A stretch of DNA of 64,000 nucleotides from positions 1 through 64,000 of the forward strand of contig NZ_JAUSBX010000137.1 in NCBI RefSeq assembly GCF_030651835.1, in the 5' to 3' direction. A program made the translations under genes and the position numbers. The notes under the pieces are model-generated. The model worked only from the letters and a program-made list of their open reading frames with translations. It was not told the DNA's origin and did not search any database. How positions within the stretch are numbered: position 1 is the first letter of the stretch; each line of letters begins with the position of its first letter. This DNA comes from Methylicorpusculum sp. GTDB lineage: Bacteria > Pseudomonadota > Gammaproteobacteria > Methylococcales > Methylomonadaceae. Positions 37,100 through 45,950 of this stretch are shown in pieces.

Positions 37100-39712
37100 T
37101 CAGAATGCAGCTTTCAAACTGATTCGGAAGCTTATCGGTTCAACCGGATGAAAGTGAACATCATCGATGCCGGCAGCGTCTTCGCCGGGTAGCCGGGATG
37201 GGTAGTAGTAGTCAATGGCGCTGTCTTTTCTATCCAGAAGATTAAACATCTCCGCCTGTACAGTCCAGTTCTTGTTGAATGCGTAGCCAAGCATTGCAGA
37301 CAAGAGAATAGTTGAATCTGAACGGACGCTGTTATCTTCGATCAATGACCGCGGACCAAAGTAGCGCAGACGCGGACCTCCAAAAAAGCCGCCATAGAGG
37401 TCATGAAACGTAGCGCCGGAGGCAATGACCGTTTCCACTGACCCAGGAATATGATTACCTTCCGGCGCATCATCGCGAAACCTTGACTTGGAAAAACTGA
37501 AATCCGCATCGAACGTCAACCAATCTGTCGGTGAGTAGTAATTAGCCCACTCCACGCCGTAGCGTCGACTGGGACGACTGGCTTCGGTAGTGCCGGCATC
37601 GCCCACGAACAAAAGTTCGGAATCAATATCCAGCCACCACACCGCCAGAGTGCTTTGCAAGCCCTTGACCCAGGTAGTGCGGAGACCGGTTTCTGCGCCA
37701 TACGTGCGGGCCAGAGGGGCTGCCGGTTTGATAGGATTTCCTTCGGCATCGACCGATTTACCGCTAGCGGGGTCAACACGTGTGTTCACGCCGCGGGCAT
37801 CGTTACTATGAAACCCGAGGCCGCCATTGAGGTAAAGCTCTGTTTGAGCCCAAGGTCCGAAGACGATGCCGAGCTTGGGGCTGACCAAACCGTCGGTAGT
37901 GTTGCCGTTGTTTTCCGGGATAGTGCTATTGTCCACATTAAAGCGAAAGCCATCGAAGCGTACGCCAAGAGTGGTGCGCAGCCAGTCATTCCAGCGCGTT
38001 TTGTTTTCCGCGTAGGGACTGACACTCGTTACCCAGACATCATCTTCGCGCACGGTTTCATAGCGAACTTTGGCTTGAGTTAACAGCAGGCCATTTTGGA
38101 TAGTGTCGTTACGGATTTGCAACCCTAGGATAGTTTCGGAATCAGCCATGCCGAGGTGATGAAAAAAACTATGACTTGCTTTGAGACCCGAGGTCCAACG
38201 TTGATCAGGTTGCGCAAATTGGTCTCCCTTAACCGGATCATTCAGGAAGTAGGTGAAGTTCGAATACAAAGCCATTTCGCTATAAAGACCATATGCCATC
38301 AACTGGGTCGCGCCGGCGTCATCCTGGCGGTGCCATTCGGCCGTCAGACTGAAACGCTGACTGCTACCGCCATCGGTCGGGTCAATGGTCCCGTACCGGC
38401 CAATCACACCGGAATCGACGGCACGCTGAGGAATCTGATCGGTTGAATTCCAATCGGCCTTATAAGCCATTGCTGTGACGCTCCAACCGCAATCTTCAAG
38501 TTCTTTACTGTAACGGAGCACGCCATTAAATTTAAGATAATCATTGCTCACCGTCCACGGGCCGCCGTTATTGACGACTTCGCCGGCGTAAAGCAGGCGG
38601 CTGTTCTCATCCAGTTTAGTCGATCCTGCCGCCAAACCCCGATAGTAATCGAAACTGCCGCCGGTAAATTTAACGAAGTTGTTGGGCAGATCGTTGAAGT
38701 ATTTGATATTGGCCGCGCCGACACTGGAAAAGTCGCCGTTTTCGGCAGAGTAATTACCTTTTTGATAGGTAAGAGTCTTGATCAATTCGGGAATGAGAAA
38801 GTTGGTATCCGTCCAGCCTTGTCCGTGCGCATTGGACACCTGATTGATCGGCACGCCATCGATCTGGGTCAGAAAATCGGTACCGTGATCGAGATTAAAG
38901 CCTCGCAAATAATACTGGTTCGCTTTGCCTTCGCCACTGTGTTGAGAAGCAATGAGGCCAGACACCGTTTCGAGTATTTCACCGGGACGGCTGATGGGCC
39001 GATATTCCAACTGCGCCTGCCCCACATTGCCTTGCGAGGCGCTATCGGCATAACCAACCATTGAATCGGCGCGTTCAGTTACGATCATTTCTGATAGTGC
39101 CACCGGTTCCCCATCGGTAACTTGGGCGGTGGATTTGGCGATTTCAGCGTTCCCGGACGATTCAGCATAAGCGCTGTTGCCCACAGAATAGGCGAAAGCC
39201 AGAAAAACCAGACGCGCGGCCAGGATGCCCGCACTGTGAAGTAATAAGGTCGCCAACATGAAGCCAAGCGCGAATGACAGCAGACTGGCCGATGTAGGCA
39301 TTTCCTGGCCGTGCGCATAGCCATGAAAAAAGGCGAAAAAAACCACGATGAGTATGCTGATTACTGCTTGAGAGCGGATGCGGCGGACGACCAGAAAACC
39401 GAAAACCGCCACGGACAGCAGAATCATTGATTCCACACCCGGCACGGACACTCCCATCATGCCGACCAACCCACCGGCACTCATCACCCCGACGAAGGCA
39501 AGGGGAAGCTGCCATACCGCCCGTCCGCCCAATTGCGCAGCCCAAACGCCGACGGCGAGCATAGTTAAAAGATGATCCCAGCCGTGCAAAGGATGATTAA
39601 AGCCGTTAGTCCAGCCACTCAGTGTCAGATTGCCGGTATGAGCGTAGACGAATGAGGGAGCTAGAGACAACAGCCCTAATAAGAACAGCGGAGTCTTTTG
39701 ATTGATGCGCAT
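37100..39712 (-). CDS. HupE/UreJ-type permease fused to a TonB-dependent receptor
   Basis: An 870-residue protein read without interruption. Start ATG 39712 (MRINQKTPLF) follows TAGGA; an ATG at 39739 is weaker. Residues 1-24 are a signal peptide ending in VYA. Residues 25-170 match HupE/UreJ nickel-cobalt permeases: NHPLHGWDHLLTMLAVGVWA, QLGGRAVWQLPLAF, FHGYAHGQEMP. The last permease helix seems replaced by LVFLAFAYSVGNSAYA, which looks like a second signal peptide with an AYA cleavage site at residue 183. A plug domain (about 205-330, YLRGFNLDHGTDFLTQIDGVP) and a 22-strand-type barrel ending in Phe follow. Cleavage at AYA would yield an inner-membrane permease and an outer-membrane receptor from one gene. 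Metal transport is inference. Confidence 0.85.
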   Translation of the reverse strand: MRINQKTPLFLLGLLSLAPSFVYAHTGNLTLSGWTNGFNHPLHGWDHLLTMLAVGVWAAQLGGRAVWQLPLAFVGVMSAGGLVGMMGVSVPGVESMILLSVAVFGFLVVRRIRSQAVISILIVVFFAFFHGYAHGQEMPTSASLLSFALGFMLATLLLHSAGILAARLVFLAFAYSVGNSAYAESSGNAEIAKSTAQVTDGEPVALSEMIVTERADSMVGYADSASQGNVGQAQLEYRPISRPGEILETVSGLIASQHSGEGKANQYYLRGFNLDHGTDFLTQIDGVPINQVSNAHGQGWTDTNFLIPELIKTLTYQKGNYSAENGDFSSVGAANIKYFNDLPNNFVKFTGGSFDYYRGLAAGSTKLDENSRLLYAGEVVNNGGPWTVSNDYLKFNGVLRYSKELEDCGWSVTAMAYKADWNSTDQIPQRAVDSGVIGRYGTIDPTDGGSSQRFSLTAEWHRQDDAGATQLMAYGLYSEMALYSNFTYFLNDPVKGDQFAQPDQRWTSGLKASHSFFHHLGMADSETILGLQIRNDTIQNGLLLTQAKVRYETVREDDVWVTSVSPYAENKTRWNDWLRTTLGVRFDGFRFNVDNSTIPENNGNTTDGLVSPKLGIVFGPWAQTELYLNGGLGFHSNDARGVNTRVDPASGKSVDAEGNPIKPAAPLARTYGAETGLRTTWVKGLQSTLAVWWLDIDSELLFVGDAGTTEASRPSRRYGVEWANYYSPTDWLTFDADFSFSKSRFRDDAPEGNHIPGSVETVIASGATFHDLYGGFFGGPRLRYFGPRSLIEDNSVRSDSTILLSAMLGYAFNKNWTVQAEMFNLLDRKDSAIDYYYPSRLPGEDAAGIDDVHFHPVEPISFRISLKAAF

Positions 39713-39885
39713 AATTCCTAGATCATCACAATGTTGCATCCAGTGCTAGACTGGCGAGCCAAGCCGTAACCTATCCATGGGGGCTTGACAGCAGCATCCC
39801 TGCTGCCGACATCCTCAAAAAGCTTCCCCCAGCCCATTTTTCCCTTCAAATTGAGAATTGCTGGCAACATTGGGTTTAGTTGCTT
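39713..39885. other. Spacer with short palindrome
   Basis: Between V-ATPase subunit A and the fusion receptor gene. GCAGCA (39791-39796) pairs with TGCTGC (39801-39806) around TCCC; minus-strand text AAGCCCCCATGGATAGG follows, which looks like an intergenic repeat. No cobalamin or nickel riboswitch core and no terminator with a T run was seen, so read-through is possible. Confidence 0.4.
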
Positions 39886-41715
39886 TTATTTATTCACGTA
39901 TTCATTGGCGAGCAGCTCAATTTTTGCCATCAGCTGATCATATTCTTTTGATTGCCAGGGAGCATAGTTGAGATTTTTAAATAACCCGGTCAAGCGCGTA
40001 AAATAGCTTCTCACTTGTTCCTGATCAGAAAAATGATAGGGATATGAAATCAGCGTATAAATCAAGTTGAACACGGCTTTTTGCCGGTCTAAAGGCACAG
40101 ACACATCAACTTTGTCAAACGCGTCCTGCTGCAAATACACCATATCGAAAAACAAGGACTGTTGGTAAAGAATGAAGTCTTCGAGAGTAATGCCTTCCTC
40201 TCCAGCTACCTGAATCATCTGGTAAATGGCATCCCCTCGTCTAAGCAAAGCCAACACTTCAGTGACACGCTCAGTCCAGCCGGTATCAAGATGTTCGTCA
40301 TACCAGACTTTAAGTTGTTCCGAATAACGGGACCAGGACAGTAAGGGATCAACCGCAGGATAAAACCGCTTGTAAGCGCGGTCGGCACTCAATCCTAAAA
40401 AGGTCTTAACGGTACTCAGTGTAGACTGGGTCACCGGTTCCTCAAAATTACCCCCGGCAGGTGAAACGGTTCCTATTAAGGTCATGCTGCCTGTGGTTCC
40501 ATCATGTAATCTAATCACCCCGGCACGCTCATAGACACTTTTTATTGCCGAATCCAGATATGCAGGAAAGGCTTCCTCGCCGGGAATTTCTTCTAAACGA
40601 CTGGATGTTTCGCGCATCGCTTGAGCCCAACGAGAGGTTGAATCGGCCAGCAATAAAACTTTCAGCCCCATTTGCCGGTAATACTCACCGAGCGTGATCC
40701 CCGTATAGATGGAGGCTTCTCGCGCGGCAACAGGCATGGATGAGGTATTACAGATGATGATGGTTCTATCCATTAACGATCCGCCCGTTTTAGGATCGGT
40801 CATCATTGGAAATTCGGTGATGGTTTCTACGACTTCGCCCGCTCTTTCACCACAGGCGACCACGATCACGATATCCACTTCGGAATTTCTTGAAATCAGT
40901 GATTGCAGTACTGTTTTTCCAGCGCCGAAAGGTCCCGGAATACAGCCGGTTCCGCCTAAGGCAATGGGGAAGAACGTGTCAATCAGTCTCAGGTGAGTAA
41001 TCAGAGGCTCTACTGGATAGATACGGGTAGCAAGATTTGTCTTCAACATGTGTTGAGGCAAGGGTCTTCGTACCGGCCATCGCTGTATTAATGTCACTAA
41101 TCGCTCTTTGCCGTTCGCTGATTTTATTTTAGCTACCGGCTCATCAACAGTCACATTACCTTCTTGAATCCAGGTTACTGTAACTTCACCGACACAATCA
41201 AAGGGAACCATGATCTTGTGGCAAAAACGCCGTTCCTGAACACTGCCTAGAACTGAGCCTGCTTTAAGCTGTGTGCCGACTTTTACAGTAGGCGTAAACG
41301 CCCATTTGGCATTATGATCCAAAGCAGAATATTCAACACCTCTAGGCAAAAAATAGCCAAATTCAGCAGCGAGAAGATCCAGTCTGTTTTGCAAACCATC
41401 GTAGACTTGTCCCAACAATCCCGGCCCCAATTCCACCGATAGCAATTCACCACTTTGTATTACCGGATCACCGACACCGACACCGATGGTACTTTCATAC
41501 ACCTGGGCATCGGCTCTATTTCCGTTGATTCTAAGCACTTCTGCTTTTAAATGTTCTTGATGTGTCTTTGCTGTTCGAGAGGGCAGGATATAAATGACTT
41601 CATTTTTGGTTAGCGGCTTATTGCTGTCAGGCAGTATTTCAATTGAAACAATATCATCCTGAACAGCAATAACTCGCGCTGTAATCGATGCTTTATCCGA
41701 GGTTGGATTTTCCAT
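39886..41715 (-). CDS. V/A-type ATPase subunit A (catalytic)
   Basis: A 609-residue catalytic subunit. The P-loop is GPFGAGKTVLQSL (V-type GPFGSGKT with Ala), with the GERAGEV and DSTSRWAQAMRE segments in order. The non-homologous region typical of A subunits (about 120-200, GVEYSALDHNAKWAFTPTVK) is present. Last gene of the operon, 20 bases after the DUF2764 gene. Such complexes couple ATP to H+ or Na+ transport; this one is accessory to any F-type synthase. Confidence 0.94.
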   Translation of the reverse strand: MENPTSDKASITARVIAVQDDIVSIEILPDSNKPLTKNEVIYILPSRTAKTHQEHLKAEVLRINGNRADAQVYESTIGVGVGDPVIQSGELLSVELGPGLLGQVYDGLQNRLDLLAAEFGYFLPRGVEYSALDHNAKWAFTPTVKVGTQLKAGSVLGSVQERRFCHKIMVPFDCVGEVTVTWIQEGNVTVDEPVAKIKSANGKERLVTLIQRWPVRRPLPQHMLKTNLATRIYPVEPLITHLRLIDTFFPIALGGTGCIPGPFGAGKTVLQSLISRNSEVDIVIVVACGERAGEVVETITEFPMMTDPKTGGSLMDRTIIICNTSSMPVAAREASIYTGITLGEYYRQMGLKVLLLADSTSRWAQAMRETSSRLEEIPGEEAFPAYLDSAIKSVYERAGVIRLHDGTTGSMTLIGTVSPAGGNFEEPVTQSTLSTVKTFLGLSADRAYKRFYPAVDPLLSWSRYSEQLKVWYDEHLDTGWTERVTEVLALLRRGDAIYQMIQVAGEEGITLEDFILYQQSLFFDMVYLQQDAFDKVDVSVPLDRQKAVFNLIYTLISYPYHFSDQEQVRSYFTRLTGLFKNLNYAPWQSKEYDQLMAKIELLANEYVNK

Positions 41716-41735
41716 TGAAAGTTAATTGTTGTGTG

Positions 41736-42404
41736 TTAAAAATCGATAAGTCCGGCGTCAACCAACTCATCAAACCGAAGTTTGGCTTCGTCTCTGTCAT
41801 AACTTGACCACCGACTGATCAAATCCCAACGCAAAACATAGATGGCAACAGCAACGAAATCAAAGTAATGATCATTTCCGAGTCTGGCATAGTATTGCCA
41901 GACCAAATTCAACATGAACTTTTCCAATTCCATTGAATCACCGGCTTCAAATAACTTATTGGCTTCAGGTAACCAGGGAATCAAATGGCTCATTCCAAAG
42001 TCTTTTTCATGCCAATTTTTTTTAATCAACTCCGGCCATTTGCCAAATCCGTAAAACACGTCTGCAGTTGTTGGATTTATCCCGGCCTGACGTTTTCGCA
42101 GTGCGGATAAAATGGTGCGCAATTCCAATCGCCAGCCGACAATGTGCTGAAGCAGAGGATGTTTGATTAAGGCAAGCAGTTGAGTATTGGCTTTAACTGA
42201 GGATTGATCCGTTTCATCGGCTGATTTTCCCCAACGCAATATGGATTCAATTCTGCCTAACTCAGTCGCATCGTCCTCTGATAACAAAGCCAAACGCTTA
42301 TCCAGCTGAATTCTTGATACCGGCGTTTGTTTGGCGGTTATGAAGCTTTTAGGATGCAACGGCAAGCTGCTGAGCAACAGTATGTATTTGAACCGGTCAT
42401 GCAT
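41736..42404 (-). CDS. DUF2764 protein of the V/A-ATPase operon
   Basis: A 222-residue protein matching the DUF2764 family found in chlamydial, spirochaete and Bacteroidetes V-ATPase operons between subunits E and A. KYILLLSSLPLHP opens it and WEL-type helices with ILRWGKS follow. It may replace the central-stalk subunit C, which is otherwise missing; that is inference. It overlaps subunit E by one base. Confidence 0.75.
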   Translation of the reverse strand: MHDRFKYILLLSSLPLHPKSFITAKQTPVSRIQLDKRLALLSEDDATELGRIESILRWGKSADETDQSSVKANTQLLALIKHPLLQHIVGWRLELRTILSALRKRQAGINPTTADVFYGFGKWPELIKKNWHEKDFGMSHLIPWLPEANKLFEAGDSMELEKFMLNLVWQYYARLGNDHYFDFVAVAIYVLRWDLISRWSSYDRDEAKLRFDELVDAGLIDF

Positions 42405-43093
42405 TATTTAACGATCCCTTGCAATAATGCCCTGAACCTCGGCTGTAAATGCTCGAGTAATAAAGCGGAAACGGCCTCATCAGTTAAATCAATAACAATG
42501 TCCTGATCGTCAAGTTTGACCTGAATTCCCGCACTGAACTGATCGGAAATCTTAAAATTGACACCTTCTCGCAAAAGATCAGCGGCTATCGCAGCGGTTA
42601 ATCTGGATAAAATACCTTGATTCAATTCTTCCGGATTCTTTTTTAATGCGTCAACGCCTACGACATCTTCAGGTAATTGAAACGTAATGCGGCTGTTTGA
42701 ATCCATTCCGGTTTTTTCTCTAACTCTGACAGCCAAAGCCATTATCAACTGTTCGATGAAGGCTTCTTTCCCCATCTGTTCACCCACAACACCTTTTAAT
42801 TCCTTACTGAAACTGCCCAGCAACGTGTCTCTTAGTTTTATTAACGCATCGCGCCCCGCCAGTCTTAATGCGTCATTTCCGGCCGATTTGATGGTTTCGG
42901 CTTCAGCATGCGCTTTTGACAGTATTGCTTGTGCTTCAGATTTGGCCTCTTCAAGCATCCAGTCGACCCTTTTTTGAGCATCGACAATAATTGTTTCGGC
43001 TTTTTCCTGGCCGGCATTTACGGCTTCATCCTTTAAACGTTTAATCAGCTCTTCAACTCCGGAAGAGGCAACATGGGTTTTTTCTGCTTTCAT
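42404..43093 (-). CDS. V/A-type ATPase subunit E (peripheral stalk)
   Basis: A 229-residue stalk protein. Residues 10-90 form a long Ala/Glu/Lys coiled coil (KAETIIVDAQKRVDWMLEEA, SKAHAEAETIKSAG); the C-terminal part is the globular VatE domain. Clear by context and composition. No separate subunit G/H is seen. Confidence 0.85.
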   Translation of the reverse strand: MKAEKTHVASSGVEELIKRLKDEAVNAGQEKAETIIVDAQKRVDWMLEEAKSEAQAILSKAHAEAETIKSAGNDALRLAGRDALIKLRDTLLGSFSKELKGVVGEQMGKEAFIEQLIMALAVRVREKTGMDSNSRITFQLPEDVVGVDALKKNPEELNQGILSRLTAAIAADLLREGVNFKISDQFSAGIQVKLDDQDIVIDLTDEAVSALLLEHLQPRFRALLQGIVK

Positions 43094-43105
43094 GAAAACA
43101 ATCCC

Positions 43106-43555
43106 TTACGATTGAGCAATACCGCCGCTGATAACCAACGCAAATATAAATGCAAAAACAGCAAACCCTTCAACAATAGCCGCCGGCGCAATGGATAAAC
43201 CAAAAATTTCCGGTTTGGCTTTTGACGCATGGATAGCCGAAGCGCAACACTGACCTTGATAAATGGCACTGTACATAAGTGCCAGTCCGGCTAAAACGCC
43301 GATCGCAAAAATACCGGGAGCAACATCGGCGCTAATAGGTCTGTTAAGGGTAAACATCACTACGATTCCGTAAATGACCTGTGAAGAAGGCATTGCAGAC
43401 ACGCCAATATAGCGGCCATAACCACTTTCAGTGTCCAGCATTGCTCCGATAGCCGCTTGCCCTGCTACCGCGCAACCAATTATGCTGCCAATTGCTCCCA
43501 AAGCCATGGGTGCATATAGACCAATCCAACCGAGAATTATCAATAGCTCAGCCAT
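43106..43555 (-). CDS. V/A-type ATPase subunit K (rotor proteolipid)
   Basis: A 149-residue membrane ring subunit with two helical hairpins. The ion-binding Glu is E129 in SIAPAAIVEGFAVF; Q100 in YQGQCCASAI and the MPSSQVIYG motif (S58, Q59) correspond to the Gln110 and Thr64-Gln65 ligands of the Na+ site in Enterococcus hirae NtpK. This pattern suggests Na+ rather than H+ coupling, as inference. Only one copy is encoded. Confidence 0.9.
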   Translation of the reverse strand: MAELLIILGWIGLYAPMALGAIGSIIGCAVAGQAAIGAMLDTESGYGRYIGVSAMPSSQVIYGIVVMFTLNRPISADVAPGIFAIGVLAGLALMYSAIYQGQCCASAIHASKAKPEIFGLSIAPAAIVEGFAVFAFIFALVISGGIAQS

Positions 43556-45348
43556 TAGTGGCCTCCCTTTTTGGCAAACGCTTTGAAAGGATAACCTTCA
43601 TCAGACACACTCCAATTATAAAATTCAATAAAATTCAGACGTAAACCATGAACCACGCCACTCATAAGACATAACACCAAATTCAATCCATGCCCAAATA
43701 AAAGGATAATGATGCTGAATAACAAGCCCAATCCAGGCATGGCATGATAGACCTGAACAGCTAACTGGTTAAATGTTAACGCGAGTGAGGCACTGGCTAA
43801 ACCTAACGCAAATAAGCGCATATAACTCAATACATCGCCAAATAACTGGGTGATTCTTACCGTATTTTTTAGACCATCCAGCAAGCGTCCACCGAAATTT
43901 TTCCAGGAATCAAAAGGTTTTTCACTGCTGAATAATATCAACATGACGAAACCCGCTCCCATCACCCCATAACAGGTATCAATTAACGATTGATTGTCGT
44001 AACGAGACAAAAACCAGGAGCCAAAGCCCGCACAAACTATTAATACCCATCCAACTGAGCCAAAAGCCGATGATGACTGTTTGTGTTGATAAGCCAGAAT
44101 CAAATTGGCCATACTGATATGAATGACGCCAACACCCATAGACAAAGCCATCATTTGATCAAAATCATTGATATCGAAAATTTTAATCCCACCCAAAAAA
44201 CTCTCGCTGGGGGGACTGTAGCCCATATAGCCGCCTGTTAAAACACCCCAAAATAAAGCCACACTAACTGTAGTTGCAGCCAAAAAACGTAAGCGCTTTT
44301 TCTTTTCTGTTTGTCCCAATGTTTTCCACTTTAATAACAGGATCAAACCAAACACAGCAGCATAACCGGCATCGGACAAAATCATGGCAAAAAACAGGGT
44401 GAATGATATGAATACGGCTACTGAAGGGTCCCAGCCTTGATAGGCCGGTGTCTGGTAAAAATTGACAACCTCCTCCCCTCCTGCCAGTTCAGCCCGATTT
44501 TCCAGCAGCGTTGGTGGTTTATCAACAGAAGAGGGTTCTTCAATCAAGATAGCCAATTGACGTTGATCGGCAAAAGCTTTTAAGCGTTCTAAATCTTTTT
44601 CTGGCAGCCATCCCTGTATCGCAAAAACGCCGCTTTCATACAAGGCCATTCTTTCTGCAAGAGCCAGTTCACTGCTGTCAGTCGCTTCATTGAGATGCAA
44701 TATCATCACCGCTATCCAGCGAGTCAATGATTCACGCTCAGCTTGCCTATCTTCCAGAGCCAGTGTGATTTCATTCAACTGATGCCGTAACTGCGACAAA
44801 GAAATACTACCGGTATGCGTTCTTGCAACCGGCATAGCTGAATTTTGGGGTTCAGTTTCAGCAACTACAACAACATAGGCAAATTGATTATTTTGATAAA
44901 CGCATTGCCAAATAAGATTGTCAGCAATCTCAGTGATCAATCTTTTCGGAACGATGTAAAACCAGAGTTTGAGACCGGCAACTTCTTCGGGATCAGGCAA
45001 CTGAAAATCACCCCAGGGTTCAATTTCCTCGATTCGCTTTTTAAGCGCGTCCCGCTGATCAGAAAGCGATCTTATACTTGACTTGACTTTGAGGACTTCC
45101 TGGGTGGTGACATCCAAATCAAACTGATCCGATGAATGCATCTGATGCCGTTTATTGGGGCACTGATTCAGGTATTTAAGTGCTTCGATAACCTGCTCAG
45201 CTTGATAACATTCGGTGCTTTCAGTCGACAACGCTGTTTGCATTGGAATTAGATGCAGAACACCCATCTTTTGCAGATCAATGAGCGTTTGAGTTTTTGC
45301 ATCACTCAAACCGCACAAGGTCACTTTTTTTAATTTGACAATTGCCAT
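43555..45348 (-). CDS. V/A-type ATPase subunit I (a)
   Basis: A 597-residue stator membrane subunit. An N-terminal soluble half (1-300, coiled coil around 75-100) is followed by about seven membrane helices from residue 315. Late motifs DVLSYMRLFALGLASASLAL and FGHGLNLVLCLMSGVVHGLR carry the conserved Arg and the histidines of the proton/sodium path; RLNFIEFYNW is typical. Overlaps K and D by one base each. Confidence 0.93.
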   Translation of the reverse strand: MAIVKLKKVTLCGLSDAKTQTLIDLQKMGVLHLIPMQTALSTESTECYQAEQVIEALKYLNQCPNKRHQMHSSDQFDLDVTTQEVLKVKSSIRSLSDQRDALKKRIEEIEPWGDFQLPDPEEVAGLKLWFYIVPKRLITEIADNLIWQCVYQNNQFAYVVVVAETEPQNSAMPVARTHTGSISLSQLRHQLNEITLALEDRQAERESLTRWIAVMILHLNEATDSSELALAERMALYESGVFAIQGWLPEKDLERLKAFADQRQLAILIEEPSSVDKPPTLLENRAELAGGEEVVNFYQTPAYQGWDPSVAVFISFTLFFAMILSDAGYAAVFGLILLLKWKTLGQTEKKKRLRFLAATTVSVALFWGVLTGGYMGYSPPSESFLGGIKIFDINDFDQMMALSMGVGVIHISMANLILAYQHKQSSSAFGSVGWVLIVCAGFGSWFLSRYDNQSLIDTCYGVMGAGFVMLILFSSEKPFDSWKNFGGRLLDGLKNTVRITQLFGDVLSYMRLFALGLASASLALTFNQLAVQVYHAMPGLGLLFSIIILLFGHGLNLVLCLMSGVVHGLRLNFIEFYNWSVSDEGYPFKAFAKKGGH

Positions 45349-45950
45349 TAAAGTTCTCTGAGCTGTCGATTTTGCTTGGTAATTTTAGCTCTTACCACGC
45401 CCGCGCGCTCGGTATCCGATAAAAATATCCGTATTTTTCGTATATTTTGACTGGCCTTGGGTATCAAAACTTTATCGAAAAGATTTACTTTTTGCGTCAA
45501 TCTTTTAACTGCTTTTTCCATGATTTCCATGCGCTGACGCTGGACAGTCAACGCCACTTTGAGTCTTAGGGTGGCCGCCAATTCCTTGACCAGATGATCT
45601 ACCCAATGCGGATAGGTATAATTCGAATAAGGCCGGATCAGTAGTACAACGTCAGTAATAACGGGAAGCTGAATGCCGACTATATTTTCTTCCCCAATAG
45701 TAACTTTAGCTATTTTAACCAATCCAGACAAATCCAGATCACGGTTCGAAAGCATGGGCAGGTTTTCAATAACAAAGCGTTCACAGACAGCAATATTCCG
45801 TTCTGTTTCAGCCATTTCAGCCACTATTCTGTTTCTTTCGATAATCAGTTGCTGACGCTTTAAATCCAGCGAAGGCAAATATTGCCGGTAAACCGATAAC
45901 TTATGGGTTTCTTTATGTAAAGAAGCCTTACTCAGTAATAGCTTGCTCAT
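45348..45950 (-). CDS. V/A-type ATPase subunit D (central stalk)
   Basis: A 200-residue coiled-coil stalk subunit. LPSLDLKRQQLIIERNRI and the C-terminal KRLTQKVNLFDKVLIPK, then IRIFLSDTERAGVVRAKI are family hallmarks. Overlaps subunit B by 23 bases. Confidence 0.93.
   Translation of the reverse strand: MSKLLLSKASLHKETHKLSVYRQYLPSLDLKRQQLIIERNRIVAEMAETERNIAVCERFVIENLPMLSNRDLDLSGLVKIAKVTIGEENIVGIQLPVITDVVLLIRPYSNYTYPHWVDHLVKELAATLRLKVALTVQRQRMEIMEKAVKRLTQKVNLFDKVLIPKASQNIRKIRIFLSDTERAGVVRAKITKQNRQLREL

Noticed and set aside
39713-39885. Possible cobalamin or nickel riboswitch upstream of the fusion receptor gene
   Set aside because: No conserved riboswitch core could be found; only a short hairpin and repeat-like text are present.
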